Assembly (NCBI GenBank): GCA_003164255.1
Contig: PLST01000232.1
Span: 10,536-18,977, forward strand
Source: Acidobacteriaceae bacterium
Lineage (GTDB): Bacteria; Acidobacteriota; Terriglobia; Terriglobales; Acidobacteriaceae
Direction of reading: 5' to 3'
DNA: 8,442 nt
Numbering within the stretch: position 1 is the stretch's first letter; every line of letters begins with the position of its first letter. Shown piece after piece: positions 1 to 6,032 of the stretch. Position numbers and translations under genes: made by a program. The notes under the pieces were generated by a model that was given only the letters and a program-made list of their open reading frames with translations, was not told the DNA's origin and ran no database searches.

Positions 1-507
1 ATCGGCAAAAGCTGCGGCCTGATCCTGCATGCTGACGCCCGGCTGCCCGCCACTGAAGGTGCCCACAAACTTGCAGCCCAGGCGATGACAGAATTCCAGG
101 GCGCGGACAAAATCGGCCTGCGCGGAAGCGCGCTTGCCCGCATCGGGATCGATGTGGTTCGGCCCGAAGTACTCGATGCTGACAATCCGAATGCCTGCGT
201 TACGCGCCGTGGCCAGAATCTGATCGATCGCGCTGTCGCTCAGGTTCGGATTGAAGTCCTCGCTCGGCGTCACCACGACGCCTTCATAGCCTGCCTGCGC
301 GGCAAAGGCGAGCTTCTGCGGCGAATAGGGCGTAATGATGGAGAGCTTGGGATAGGGCGTATCCGGGGGCATAGCCACTTGCCCCGCAGGCGCCTGCGCT
401 GCCTGCAGCGGGACCGCCGCTGCTCCCGCCACGCCCAAAGCCGCCGCGGATGTGCCGCCCGCCTTCAAAAAATCCCGCCGGTTCCACAACGAGTTTTCGT
501 TCTCCAT
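1..507 (-). CDS. Tat-exported sugar phosphate isomerase/epimerase-like TIM barrel protein (partial, C-terminus cut off)
   Basis: The reading frame is open from an ATG at 507 to the window edge, giving 169 residues; the C-terminal part lies outside. Residues 9-16 carry a twin-arginine motif (NRRDFLKA), followed by an Ala/Gly-rich hydrophobic stretch to about residue 38, so export by Tat is likely. From about residue 53 the sequence looks like the first strands of a xylose-isomerase-like (AP endonuclease 2 family) barrel: a first strand (KLSIITPYS), a helix, EGVVVTPSED, then RIVSIEYFGPNHIDPD and a CHRLGCKFVGTFSGG segment, matching the usual spacing. Metal-binding residues would lie mostly downstream and cannot be checked. 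The start is supported by AGGA about 9 bases upstream. It is the last visible gene of a minus-strand operon, 82 bases after the Gfo/Idh/MocA gene, and such pairs are common in sugar catabolic loci. The family is fairly sure; the substrate and exact reaction are unknown. Confidence 0.85.
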   Translation of the reverse strand, partial: MENENSLWNRRDFLKAGGTSAAALGVAGAAAVPLQAAQAPAGQVAMPPDTPYPKLSIITPYSPQKLAFAAQAGYEGVVVTPSEDFNPNLSDSAIDQILATARNAGIRIVSIEYFGPNHIDPDAGKRASAQADFVRALEFCHRLGCKFVGTFSGGQPGVSMQDQAAAFAD

Positions 508-589
508 GTCATTTGTCCTATCGGTCACAACAAATTCAACATCTGTTCAGGCGCATTTCCGGCCTGCGTGATTGGTTCACCCGTCTGAA

Positions 590-2146
590 TCAGGAAAGAG
601 CCCAGCCGGAACGGTTCTCACGTTTGATGAACGGCGCAGCTTCAGGGCAATTCTTTGCAACCATCTTCGGCCCGTCCCATTCGATTTTCTTGCCCACGCG
701 CAAGGCAACGCAGCCGAGCACCATGATTTCGGTGAGGCGCGCGGCTATCTCGAAGCGCGAATAGCAAAGTTCCGGCGTGTTCTCCTTGATGGCCGTGAGC
801 CATTCCAGCGTATGGCTCAGATTCTCGTCTTTTCCATGCGGATTGCGCGGGATGCGTTCCGCAAACTGGGCCAGGGCGGGGTGCTTGGTGTAGTGAAGAA
901 ATTTTGTGTCCTCCTTCAGCTTGACGAAGAAACTGCTCCCATAATCGTCCGGTGAAAAAACGGTGCCTCCGTCGCCAATCATCAGTAATCCGCTGTCGGG
1001 AATGTCCCCACGCAGCGCGACGATGTCGGCCGTCAGTTCAATCGGCGGCTTGTTGCTGAAGTCATGGCCGTCTGGGGCTGTCGAGTCGGGCTGGCCGCCG
1101 TCGTACCACCAGAGCGTCACCGCATCCTGCTCAATTGCCCGGTGATGATGGAAAAGATGCGGTTCAGCGACAGAGATGGAAGCCTTCCGCGCGGGAAATT
1201 GATAGCGAATCTTGGAGCCTATGGGATAGGACTCTTTTTTCATCTGGCCCAAAGGCGTCGCTTCAATTTCGGTCGGGTAGTTTAGGTTCAAGGCGCGGAA
1301 CGGAAGATTGACCGTGTGGCATGCCATGTCGCCAAGTGCGCCCGTGCCGAAGTCCTGCCAGCCGCGCCAATTGAATGGCGTGTAAATTCCGTTACTATCA
1401 TCCGCATCACGACGGCCCTTGTACGGCCGCATCGGAGCCGGCCCAATCCACTTGTCCCAGTCCAATGTGTCGGGAATCGGGTCTACTCCCTCCGGACGAT
1501 CCATTCCCTGCGGCCACACCGGACGATTGGTCCAGACGTGAACCTCATGCACTTGCCCGATGAGTCCGTCCTGAATCGTCTCGACCGCGCGCCGCAAGCC
1601 TGCCGCGGCGCTGCCCTGGTTGCCCATCTGCGTCACGACTTTTCTATCCTTGGCCATCTTGCGCAGGTAGCGGGCCTCATAAACAGTCTGCGTCAATGGT
1701 TTCTGGCAATAAACGGCCTTGTTCATCTTCATTGCCGCCGACGCCACGATTGCGTGCAGATGATCCGGCGTCGAAACCGTCACCGCGTCAATCTGGCTGC
1801 CCATTTGATCCAGCATCTGGCGAAAATCCTTGTAAAACTTCGCGCCCGGATATTTCTCCGTCTGCCTCGCGTAATTATCTGAGCCCGAGTCCACGTCGCA
1901 GAGCGCGACAATATTTTCACTGGCGCAGGCATCGGTATCGCTGCGGCCTTTTCCGCCCATTGCGCCGACGCATGCGACGTTCACTTTACTGTTGAGATTT
2001 TGGCCGCGCAAAAGCGTTGGCACGCCAAAAGCGAGCGCACCAGCGGCCAGTGAAGTCGTTTTGATGAATTCGCGGCGGTCGATTCGGAAGGCCGAAACAG
2101 GCTCCGGTGATTTCTGCCGGCGAATTCCCCTTGATTGTTTTTGCAT
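590..2146 (-). CDS. Tat-exported Gfo/Idh/MocA family oxidoreductase
   Basis: This 518-residue protein is an NAD(P)-dependent sugar oxidoreductase by family. Residues 23-29 are a Tat motif (DRREFIK), followed by a hydrophobic region to about residue 48. The Rossmann domain starts near residue 55 (VNVACVGAMGGKG, a glycine-rich dinucleotide loop) and continues through ALCDVD (81-86) and VSTPDHLH (124-131). CQKPLT (147-152) is the Gln variant of the family's EKP motif, whose Lys is a conserved active-site residue. The C-terminal alpha/beta domain includes GDMACH (272-277), where Asp273 and His277 fit the family's catalytic pattern. Members with this layout oxidise sugar hydroxyls, often at C3, in the periplasm. 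An in-frame TTG two codons upstream (2152) is possible, but ATG at 2146 is preferred. No Shine-Dalgarno sequence is visible; a weak -10-like TATTCT ends 7 bases before the ATG. The gene follows the kinase after 66-72 bases and precedes the TIM-barrel gene. GH109-like activity cannot be excluded. Confidence 0.93.
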   Translation of the reverse strand: MQKQSRGIRRQKSPEPVSAFRIDRREFIKTTSLAAGALAFGVPTLLRGQNLNSKVNVACVGAMGGKGRSDTDACASENIVALCDVDSGSDNYARQTEKYPGAKFYKDFRQMLDQMGSQIDAVTVSTPDHLHAIVASAAMKMNKAVYCQKPLTQTVYEARYLRKMAKDRKVVTQMGNQGSAAAGLRRAVETIQDGLIGQVHEVHVWTNRPVWPQGMDRPEGVDPIPDTLDWDKWIGPAPMRPYKGRRDADDSNGIYTPFNWRGWQDFGTGALGDMACHTVNLPFRALNLNYPTEIEATPLGQMKKESYPIGSKIRYQFPARKASISVAEPHLFHHHRAIEQDAVTLWWYDGGQPDSTAPDGHDFSNKPPIELTADIVALRGDIPDSGLLMIGDGGTVFSPDDYGSSFFVKLKEDTKFLHYTKHPALAQFAERIPRNPHGKDENLSHTLEWLTAIKENTPELCYSRFEIAARLTEIMVLGCVALRVGKKIEWDGPKMVAKNCPEAAPFIKRENRSGWALS

Positions 2147-2218
2147 GCGCAACAGAATACATCAGCCGGGCGTTTGCAGGCGCGGGGCGAAATCACTGCG
2201 GCCTGTGAGCAATGCCGG

Positions 2219-3136
2219 CTAGGTTTTTGAGGCGGCAAGACGCTGCGCCCGCCAGATCGCCCCTTCGAGCGAGACGACCGAACTATCGCCAATCGGCATT
2301 TCCGCGGCGGCTTCGCGGAGGCCCTTGAAGAACGCTTCGCGGACGATCGTCATCTTCTCAATCACGCCGCCGGTCCAGGCTACGGGCACTTCGCTCGCGA
2401 TCTTGTGCTTTTTGCGGAGTTTGTCGCGAACCAGCAGGACGAATTCAATGAGGTCGGCTGAGGCCTGATGGAGGACGCCCAGGGCCACAGCGTCACCGCC
2501 TTCGGCAAGCTCGTTGATGGTAGGAGCCAGGGCGGCGAAGTCAGGACCGGGAGTACCGTCGCCAACATTGACCAGCTCATCCAGATCGGGGGTGCCCCAG
2601 ATTTCACCAACCTTCTTGAGAATCTGCGTGGGCTGGTCATGATCGTAGGCGCGCAGGGCCCGGCGGACGCTATGCAGGCCGATCCAGTAGCCGGAGCCTT
2701 CGTCGCCCAGGCGTGAGCTCCAGCCGCCGGCGCTTTCCTGGCTGCCGTCTGGCGCGCGGCCAATGGTGTTGGAGCCGGTTCCGGCGATCTGCAGGATGCC
2801 GGGACCGCCATGGAAGGCGGCGTCGAGCGCGATGACCTGGTCGCCGACCACCTCGGAGAGTTCGACTCCAAAGTCGTCAAAGACGGCCGTGACCCATTCG
2901 GTGATGCCGGGCATGGTGGCGCTGGCGACTCCGCAGGAGGCGGCGCGGACGCCTTTGACGCCGGCCCGACCGAACACATCGGTCAGGATCTCGCGGAGAT
3001 TTGCCTCCGCCGCTTCAGCGCCGACACGAAGACGCTTGATGGACCCGCCCTCGCCGTGGGCAAGAATCTTGTCGCCGTCAACAATCGAGGCGCGCGTACG
3101 CGTTCCGCCACCATCAATTCCAAGAACCAGACTCAT
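2219..3136 (-). CDS. BadF/BadG/BcrA/BcrD-type ATPase, probable N-acetylglucosamine or related sugar kinase
   Basis: The 305-residue protein belongs to the ASKHA (actin/hexokinase-like) fold. The phosphate-1 loop is GIDGGGTRTR at residues 6-15. Asp99 in VGDQVIALDAAF fits the catalytic base position. The phosphate-2 loop is AGTGSNT (118-124), followed by the family-typical GDEGSGYWIG (144-153). The adenosine motif is TGGV (255-258). The length matches bacterial GlcNAc/glucosamine kinases. There is no signal peptide, so it acts in the cytosol, phosphorylating an imported amino sugar or hexose with ATP. The ATG at 3136 has a purine-rich AGGGA just upstream and lies 24 bases after the stop of the phosphodiesterase gene, so the two are almost surely co-transcribed. 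The C-terminus ends normally. The substrate is inferred from family resemblance only; the BadF name also covers activases of 2-hydroxyacyl-CoA dehydratases, but those carry an Fe-S Cys pattern that is not seen here. Confidence 0.9.
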   Translation of the reverse strand: MSLVLGIDGGGTRTRASIVDGDKILAHGEGGSIKRLRVGAEAAEANLREILTDVFGRAGVKGVRAASCGVASATMPGITEWVTAVFDDFGVELSEVVGDQVIALDAAFHGGPGILQIAGTGSNTIGRAPDGSQESAGGWSSRLGDEGSGYWIGLHSVRRALRAYDHDQPTQILKKVGEIWGTPDLDELVNVGDGTPGPDFAALAPTINELAEGGDAVALGVLHQASADLIEFVLLVRDKLRKKHKIASEVPVAWTGGVIEKMTIVREAFFKGLREAAAEMPIGDSSVVSLEGAIWRAQRLAASKT

Positions 3137-3160
3137 GCTTCCCTGCTCCGTAACGCTGGG

Positions 3161-4549
3161 CTATTTCTGCGGTTGTGCTGCTTGCGGTGGGACATTTCCG
3201 GATTGGTCGTCGCTGGAGGTGCCGGGGGTTTCGCCGCGATCACGGAGAGTTCCAGCCAGAATATTCAGGCTTCCATCGTTGCTGGGTGATGTGAGGCCGA
3301 GCAGGTGGGCAAGCCAGGGGTACAAGTTCACGTTCTCAAAGGGCGCAACTGTCTTTCCCTTCACTATATCGGGTCCGGCAGCGAAGAAGCTGGCTTTCAT
3401 CTGCGGGACTTTGCGCGGGTCGAACCCATGCATGCCCGGCTCAGGAGACTGGTTGGGCGAGTCGGCAGGCAAAGCGTGGGCGCGGATCGGATAGGGGCCG
3501 GTGGCGATGACCACCGGATCGCCTTCGCGGGGGTTCTGGTTGATTTCGAGGTCGGCGGGCACGTTCTTCAGGCGGTAAACGACGAATTGCGCCGAGACTC
3601 TCTTGAGCTGGTTGTACACGCGCTCGCGGTCTTCTTCCGTTTTGCCGTAGAGTAGAGGCCCGGCGGTGTCGAAGCCGGTGAGGTCCGCGAACTGATCGAG
3701 CGTCACCCAGTCCCCGTCTTCGTGAACCATGCCGTGATCGCTGACCACGACCAGATCGATTGGAAGGTGAGTCGAGTCGAGCGCGGCTTTGAGCTTGCCG
3801 ACGAGGCCATCGACTTTGCGTTCGGCGGCGCGCGTTTCTGGTGCGTCGGGGCCAAACTCGTGCCCTTCGTGGTCGGGCTCTGAGTAGTAGATGGTGATGA
3901 AGTGGGGGCGTTGATCGGGCGGAAGCCGGAGCAGCGCGACGGCGTCGTCAATGCGCGCCTGCTGCACTTCAGCGGTGGATTCAGTCTTGCTGAACTGCGC
4001 GTACCAGGAGGGACGGAAGCCGGCGATCTTGGCCTCAGATCCGGGCCAGTAGAGACAAGCGGCATGCATGCCCTGGCTCTCAGCAAGGCTCCACAAGGGC
4101 GTGCCGGAGTAGAAGGAACTGTCGGTTACAGCCTGGGAGTTGCCGATGGAATAGCGCTTGCCGCTTGCCGGGTCGAGGAAACTGTTGGCGACCAGGCCGT
4201 GATGCTCAGGGTAGAGCCCCGTGACGATCGTGAAGTGATTGGGAAAGGTAAGCGAAGGGTAGCTCGGCAACATGCCTTCAGGGGCCCAGACGCCCCGCTT
4301 GCCGAGAGCGAGAAGGTGGATGGCGTTATCGCGTTTGGCGTAATCCCAGCGGAAACCGTCCAGCGAGACGAGCACAACGTAATGCTGGGCCTGCGCGTGG
4401 GGCGAGTTGGCGCCGTTGTCAACGTGGATGAGCGGCAGCGCGGGATTGAAGCCGGTTCCCTGCCCTGCGATGGAATGCGGAGCGGCGAGGGCGAGTGCAA
4501 GAAGGACAGGTGCGACGATTGCGCGGATCGAGACTCTTGCTGGAAGCAT
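3161..4549 (-). CDS. Exported alkaline-phosphatase-superfamily protein, NPP type (nucleotide pyrophosphatase/phosphodiesterase)
   Basis: The 462-residue protein has an N-terminal signal peptide (basic ARVSIR, then a hydrophobic core to about residue 23, likely cut near AGQ 28-30). The two-zinc site of the NPP family is complete: Asp64 (VSLDGFRWD), nucleophile Thr101 in LTFPNHFTIVTGLYPE, Asp226 and His230 (EPDHEGH), Asp271 and His272 (VSDHGM), and His374 (MHGFDP). Asn104 matches the conserved oxyanion Asn. These enzymes hydrolyse phosphodiester or pyrophosphate bonds of nucleotides, lipids or glycerophosphodiesters outside the cytoplasm. The C-terminal ~35 residues are low-complexity (Ser/Asp/Gln/Pro-rich) and are probably a disordered tail. 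The frame stays open 52 codons upstream to 4705, but that extension runs into palindromic DNA and would bury the signal peptide. ATG at 4549 with a GGGGGA element 5-10 bases upstream is the better start. It is the first gene of the minus-strand operon. Substrate specificity is not readable. Confidence 0.93.
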   Translation of the reverse strand: MLPARVSIRAIVAPVLLALALAAPHSIAGQGTGFNPALPLIHVDNGANSPHAQAQHYVVLVSLDGFRWDYAKRDNAIHLLALGKRGVWAPEGMLPSYPSLTFPNHFTIVTGLYPEHHGLVANSFLDPASGKRYSIGNSQAVTDSSFYSGTPLWSLAESQGMHAACLYWPGSEAKIAGFRPSWYAQFSKTESTAEVQQARIDDAVALLRLPPDQRPHFITIYYSEPDHEGHEFGPDAPETRAAERKVDGLVGKLKAALDSTHLPIDLVVVSDHGMVHEDGDWVTLDQFADLTGFDTAGPLLYGKTEEDRERVYNQLKRVSAQFVVYRLKNVPADLEINQNPREGDPVVIATGPYPIRAHALPADSPNQSPEPGMHGFDPRKVPQMKASFFAAGPDIVKGKTVAPFENVNLYPWLAHLLGLTSPSNDGSLNILAGTLRDRGETPGTSSDDQSGNVPPQAAQPQK

Positions 4550-4640
4550 GGAATCCCCCGCAGACAGCTTATCGCATGGAGTGGAGGTCGAGGTTTTGAT
4601 CAAGCTTTGGGATAGTGTCCTACAAAGAAAGTAAGTATCC
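4550..4640. other. Leader region upstream of the minus-strand operon
   Basis: About 90 bases separate the phosphodiesterase start from palindrome cluster A. The operon promoter should lie here or inside the cluster. A GGGGGA Shine-Dalgarno-like stretch abuts the ATG. I found no -35/-10 pair with acceptable spacing on the minus strand. A TTGATCAA octamer (4596-4603) also occurs at 4981-4988 in front of the antitoxin, but 8 bases is too short to call an operator. Confidence 0.4.
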
Positions 4641-4751
4641 TCCGGCATAGCCGGATGCTTTAGCCTTGGAGGCCCCTCAAAGGGGCATGATTGGGAGAGA
4701 TCCATCTCAGCAGCAGCTCATCGCCCGCGCCGTAGACGCACTGTTTGTTAG

Positions 4752-4771
4752 CCCAGCGCTTCAGCGCTGGG
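4752..4771. repeat. Perfect inverted repeat, 9-bp arms, 2-base loop
   Basis: The arms are CCCAGCGCT (4752-4760) and AGCGCTGGG (4763-4771) around TC. It is a strong hairpin on either strand but has no T-run next to it, so it does not look like a classical intrinsic terminator. It is part of cluster A. Confidence 0.8.
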
Positions 4772-4797
4772 TGAGCGCGAACTAAAATGCATCCGGA

Positions 4798-4815
4798 GTG
4801 CCGTAGGCACGGCAC
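4798..4815. repeat. Perfect inverted repeat, 7-bp arms
   Basis: GTGCCGT (4798-4804) pairs with ACGGCAC (4809-4815) across AGGC. An alternative register pairs GTGCC with GGCAC (4806-4810) across GTA, because GGCAC is repeated twice in tandem. The same GTA loop recurs at 5820-5822 in cluster B. Confidence 0.75.
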
Positions 4816-4963
4816 TCATGCCCCTCATCCTTCTCACGATTCTGCGAGAAAAATGCGAGAGCAGAAACCGCGAGCGGCTCCCGGAAAGGTCGAACCCCTA
4901 CGGCCACCCCGGCAGAGCCGGGGATTCTCCCTTTGCAGATAGGACACCACCGGCGTTCCAACA

Positions 4964-4982
4964 AAGTGGGCTGAGCCCACTT
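4964..4982. repeat. Perfect 9-bp inverted repeat just upstream of the antitoxin promoter
   Basis: AAGTGGGCT (4964-4972) and AGCCCACTT (4974-4982) flank a single G. The right arm overlaps the first two bases of the candidate -35 element at 4981. It could be the last member of palindrome cluster A, or an operator bound by the antitoxin or toxin-antitoxin complex; position fits both. Confidence 0.7.
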
Positions 4983-5016
4983 GATCAATATGTCCACAAA
5001 TGCTACCATCCCATCA
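4981..5016 (+). promoter_or_regulatory. Candidate extended -10 promoter of the toxin-antitoxin operon, predicting a leaderless mRNA
   Basis: A -35-like TTGATC (4981-4986) and a -10-like TACCAT (5004-5009) are 17 bases apart, each matching the sigma-70 consensus at 4 of 6 positions. A TG one base upstream of the -10 (5001-5002) makes it an extended -10. Transcription would start about 7 bases downstream, on the ATG at 5016. No Shine-Dalgarno sequence is visible before that ATG, which agrees with leaderless initiation. TTGATCAA (4981-4988) is also palindromic. Confidence 0.5.
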
Positions 5017-5312
5017 TGTCGACAAGCGCCCTCATCAAGGACCCCGATTTTGAATTGATCACCGAATTCGCCCAGCCCGACGCGAAAAAGCGTCTGTCTC
5101 TTGGAGAAGCCCTTGCCGGCGCCACGGCTTACAACATCTATCGCAATCCCCTTGGCCAGCTGATCCTGGATCCGGTCAAGGCCGTTCCAGCGTCGGAGAT
5201 GTGGCTTTACGAGAATGCGCAGGCCCTGGCGAGCGTGAAACAGGGACTGAGGGAATCGGCCGAAGGAAAGACGATCAGTCGCGGCTCGTTTGCGCGGCAC
5301 GCCCGGAAATAG
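5016..5312 (+). CDS. Probable antitoxin of a type II toxin-antitoxin pair
   Basis: The protein has 98 residues and is encoded 3 bases upstream of a RelE/ParE-like toxin. Residues 27-35 (LSLGEALAG) and 39-57 (a strand-rich YNIYRNPLGQLILDPV segment) look like a small beta-rich domain. VPASEMWLYEN (58-68) follows, then a charged helical tail (ASVKQGLRESAEGKTISRGSFARHA, 72-96) that would suit binding of the toxin. I recognise this as a recurrent partner of such toxins, but not as one of the classic antitoxin folds with certainty. The frame is open back to 4818, but that would translate palindrome cluster A; ATG 5016 is the only near in-frame ATG and sits directly behind a promoter-like element. 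There is no Shine-Dalgarno sequence. The likely role is to neutralise the toxin and repress the operon; autoregulation is an inference. Confidence 0.75.
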   Translation: MSTSALIKDPDFELITEFAQPDAKKRLSLGEALAGATAYNIYRNPLGQLILDPVKAVPASEMWLYENAQALASVKQGLRESAEGKTISRGSFARHARK

Positions 5313-5315
5313 GCG

Positions 5316-5633
5316 ATGCAACGGAAACTGAGGTTCACGCCGACTGCGGACGCGCAGCTAACTGCTCTCGAACATACGCCACAAAATGCAGCACTCCTCA
5401 CCCAGGTTCTGAAGGCTCTCGGATACCTCGAAATCGACACCCAACATCCCGGCCTTCACACCCACGAATTCCTCTCGCTGACGGGCGCCCATGGAGAAAA
5501 AATATTTGAAGCCTATGGCCAGAACAGAACTCCAGGCGCCTACCGCATCTTCTGGCATTACGGCCCCGACGAGATGAAAGGCAAGCAGCGAATTCCCGTC
5601 ATCACCATCCTTGCCATCACGCCCCATCCATGA
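5316..5633 (+). CDS. RelE/ParE-superfamily toxin-like protein
   Basis: The 105-residue protein has a size and layout typical of RelE/ParE toxins: a first strand (RKLRFTPTADAQL, 3-15), two helices (16-41), then strands carrying the conserved blocks HPGLHTHEFLSL (44-55), EKIFEAYGQNRTPGAYRIFWHYGP (61-84) and a final strand VITILAITPHP (95-105). Arg71, Tyr76 and Arg77 are candidate active-site or substrate-contacting residues. RelE-type members cleave mRNA on the ribosome and ParE-type members inhibit gyrase; the sequence alone does not decide which. The start ATG lies 3 bases after the antitoxin stop, with GGAAA inside the antitoxin end about 7 bases upstream, so the two genes are probably translationally coupled. 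The product is cytosolic. The gene is full length with no frameshift, so the module may be active. Confidence 0.82.
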   Translation: MQRKLRFTPTADAQLTALEHTPQNAALLTQVLKALGYLEIDTQHPGLHTHEFLSLTGAHGEKIFEAYGQNRTPGAYRIFWHYGPDEMKGKQRIPVITILAITPHP

Positions 5634-5641
5634 CAGCCGAT

Positions 5642-5659
5642 AGGACTTCGATCAGTCCT
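5642..5659 (+). terminator. Weak hairpin after the toxin gene
   Basis: AGGACT (5642-5647) pairs with AGTCCT (5654-5659) across a 6-base loop, starting 8 bases after the toxin stop. It is followed by TTAAAC rather than a proper T-tract, so it would be a poor intrinsic terminator at best. Confidence 0.3.
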
Positions 5660-5690
5660 TAAACTGGTTGCATATATCGGGCCTTGAAAG

Positions 5691-5738
5691 GGCACGGCCG
5701 GGGTACCGGGGGACCCTCTGGGTCGGGGTCGCCGTGCC
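5691..5738. repeat. Nested hairpin with 8-bp outer arms
   Basis: GGCACGGC (5691-5698) and GCCGTGCC (5731-5738) form the outer stem. Inside, GACCC (5712-5716) pairs with GGGTC (5720-5724) over TCT. The outer arm shares the GGCAC core with the hairpin at 4798-4815 of cluster A. Confidence 0.7.
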
Positions 5739-5840
5739 GCAGATGCCGCATTAAGACTGGGGCTTTAGTCCCTGCGTGGGAACTCCCGGAGATCAGACCG
5801 CGCAGCGGCAAGACCTCCCGTAGGGAGCGAAGGATAGTAG

Positions 5841-5890
5841 CCCAGGATGAAGCCCGAGCCCGCCGCGGCGGGCGAGGACGCAATCCTGGG
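5841..5890. repeat. Two-tier hairpin with a 16-base perfect palindrome at its tip
   Basis: The outer arms CCCAGGAT (5841-5848) and ATCCTGGG (5883-5890) enclose the self-complementary GCCCGCCGCGGCGGGC (5858-5873). The folded form would be very stable on either strand. No T-run follows. Confidence 0.75.
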
Positions 5891-6032
5891 AGAAGCCAGA
5901 AAACAAACCTTAAGCCCCGTCGGGGCGACCGAAAACGAGCAATCGAGCGGTGAGTCGCTCTTCGACCCCACACACGACGAGTTCTCACGCAGGTACCTTA
6001 GCCCCCGGAGGGATGTTCTGCACCGGGATGGG

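Larger units (their letters stand above)
4641..4982. repeat. Palindrome cluster A: intergenic mosaic of short GC-rich hairpins
   Basis: This non-coding stretch between divergent genes contains six perfect inverted repeats in about 340 bases. They are TCCGGC/GCCGGA with loop ATA (4641-4655), GCCCCT/AGGGGC with loop CAA (4672-4686), a 9-bp stem at 4752-4771, GTGCCGT/ACGGCAC (4798-4815), CCCCGGC/GCCGGGG with loop AGA (4907-4923), and a 9-bp stem at 4964-4982. The stems differ in sequence, but most share a loop of 1-4 bases. No gene fits: the open frames across it are continuations or antisense shadows without a recognisable product. Similar palindrome mosaics are, as I recall, common between genes in Acidobacteriota; copy number cannot be tested here. 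Confidence 0.75.

Noticed and set aside
2763..3494. Plus-strand open frame of 243 codons across the kinase/phosphodiesterase junction
   Set aside because: It spans two well-supported genes on the other strand and encodes a Ser/Pro/Arg-rich sequence without motifs.
4550..4705. N-terminal extension of the phosphodiesterase
   Set aside because: It would place 52 unrelated residues before a good signal peptide and read through palindromic DNA; ATG 4549 has a ribosome-binding-like site.
4752..4771. Intrinsic terminator
   Set aside because: The stem is strong but no T-run follows on either strand, and it lies upstream of both flanking transcription units, where no transcript should end.
4596..4988. 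TTGATCAA at 4596-4603 and 4981-4988 as a shared operator
   Set aside because: Eight bases occur too easily by chance and the flanking bases do not match.
4818..5015. N-terminal extension of the antitoxin
   Set aside because: The extra 66 codons lie in palindrome cluster A and the predicted promoter, and have no antitoxin-like features.
4782..5321. Minus-strand open frame of 179 codons over the antitoxin gene
   Set aside because: It is antisense to the antitoxin and runs into the palindromes; there is no recognisable domain or start signal.
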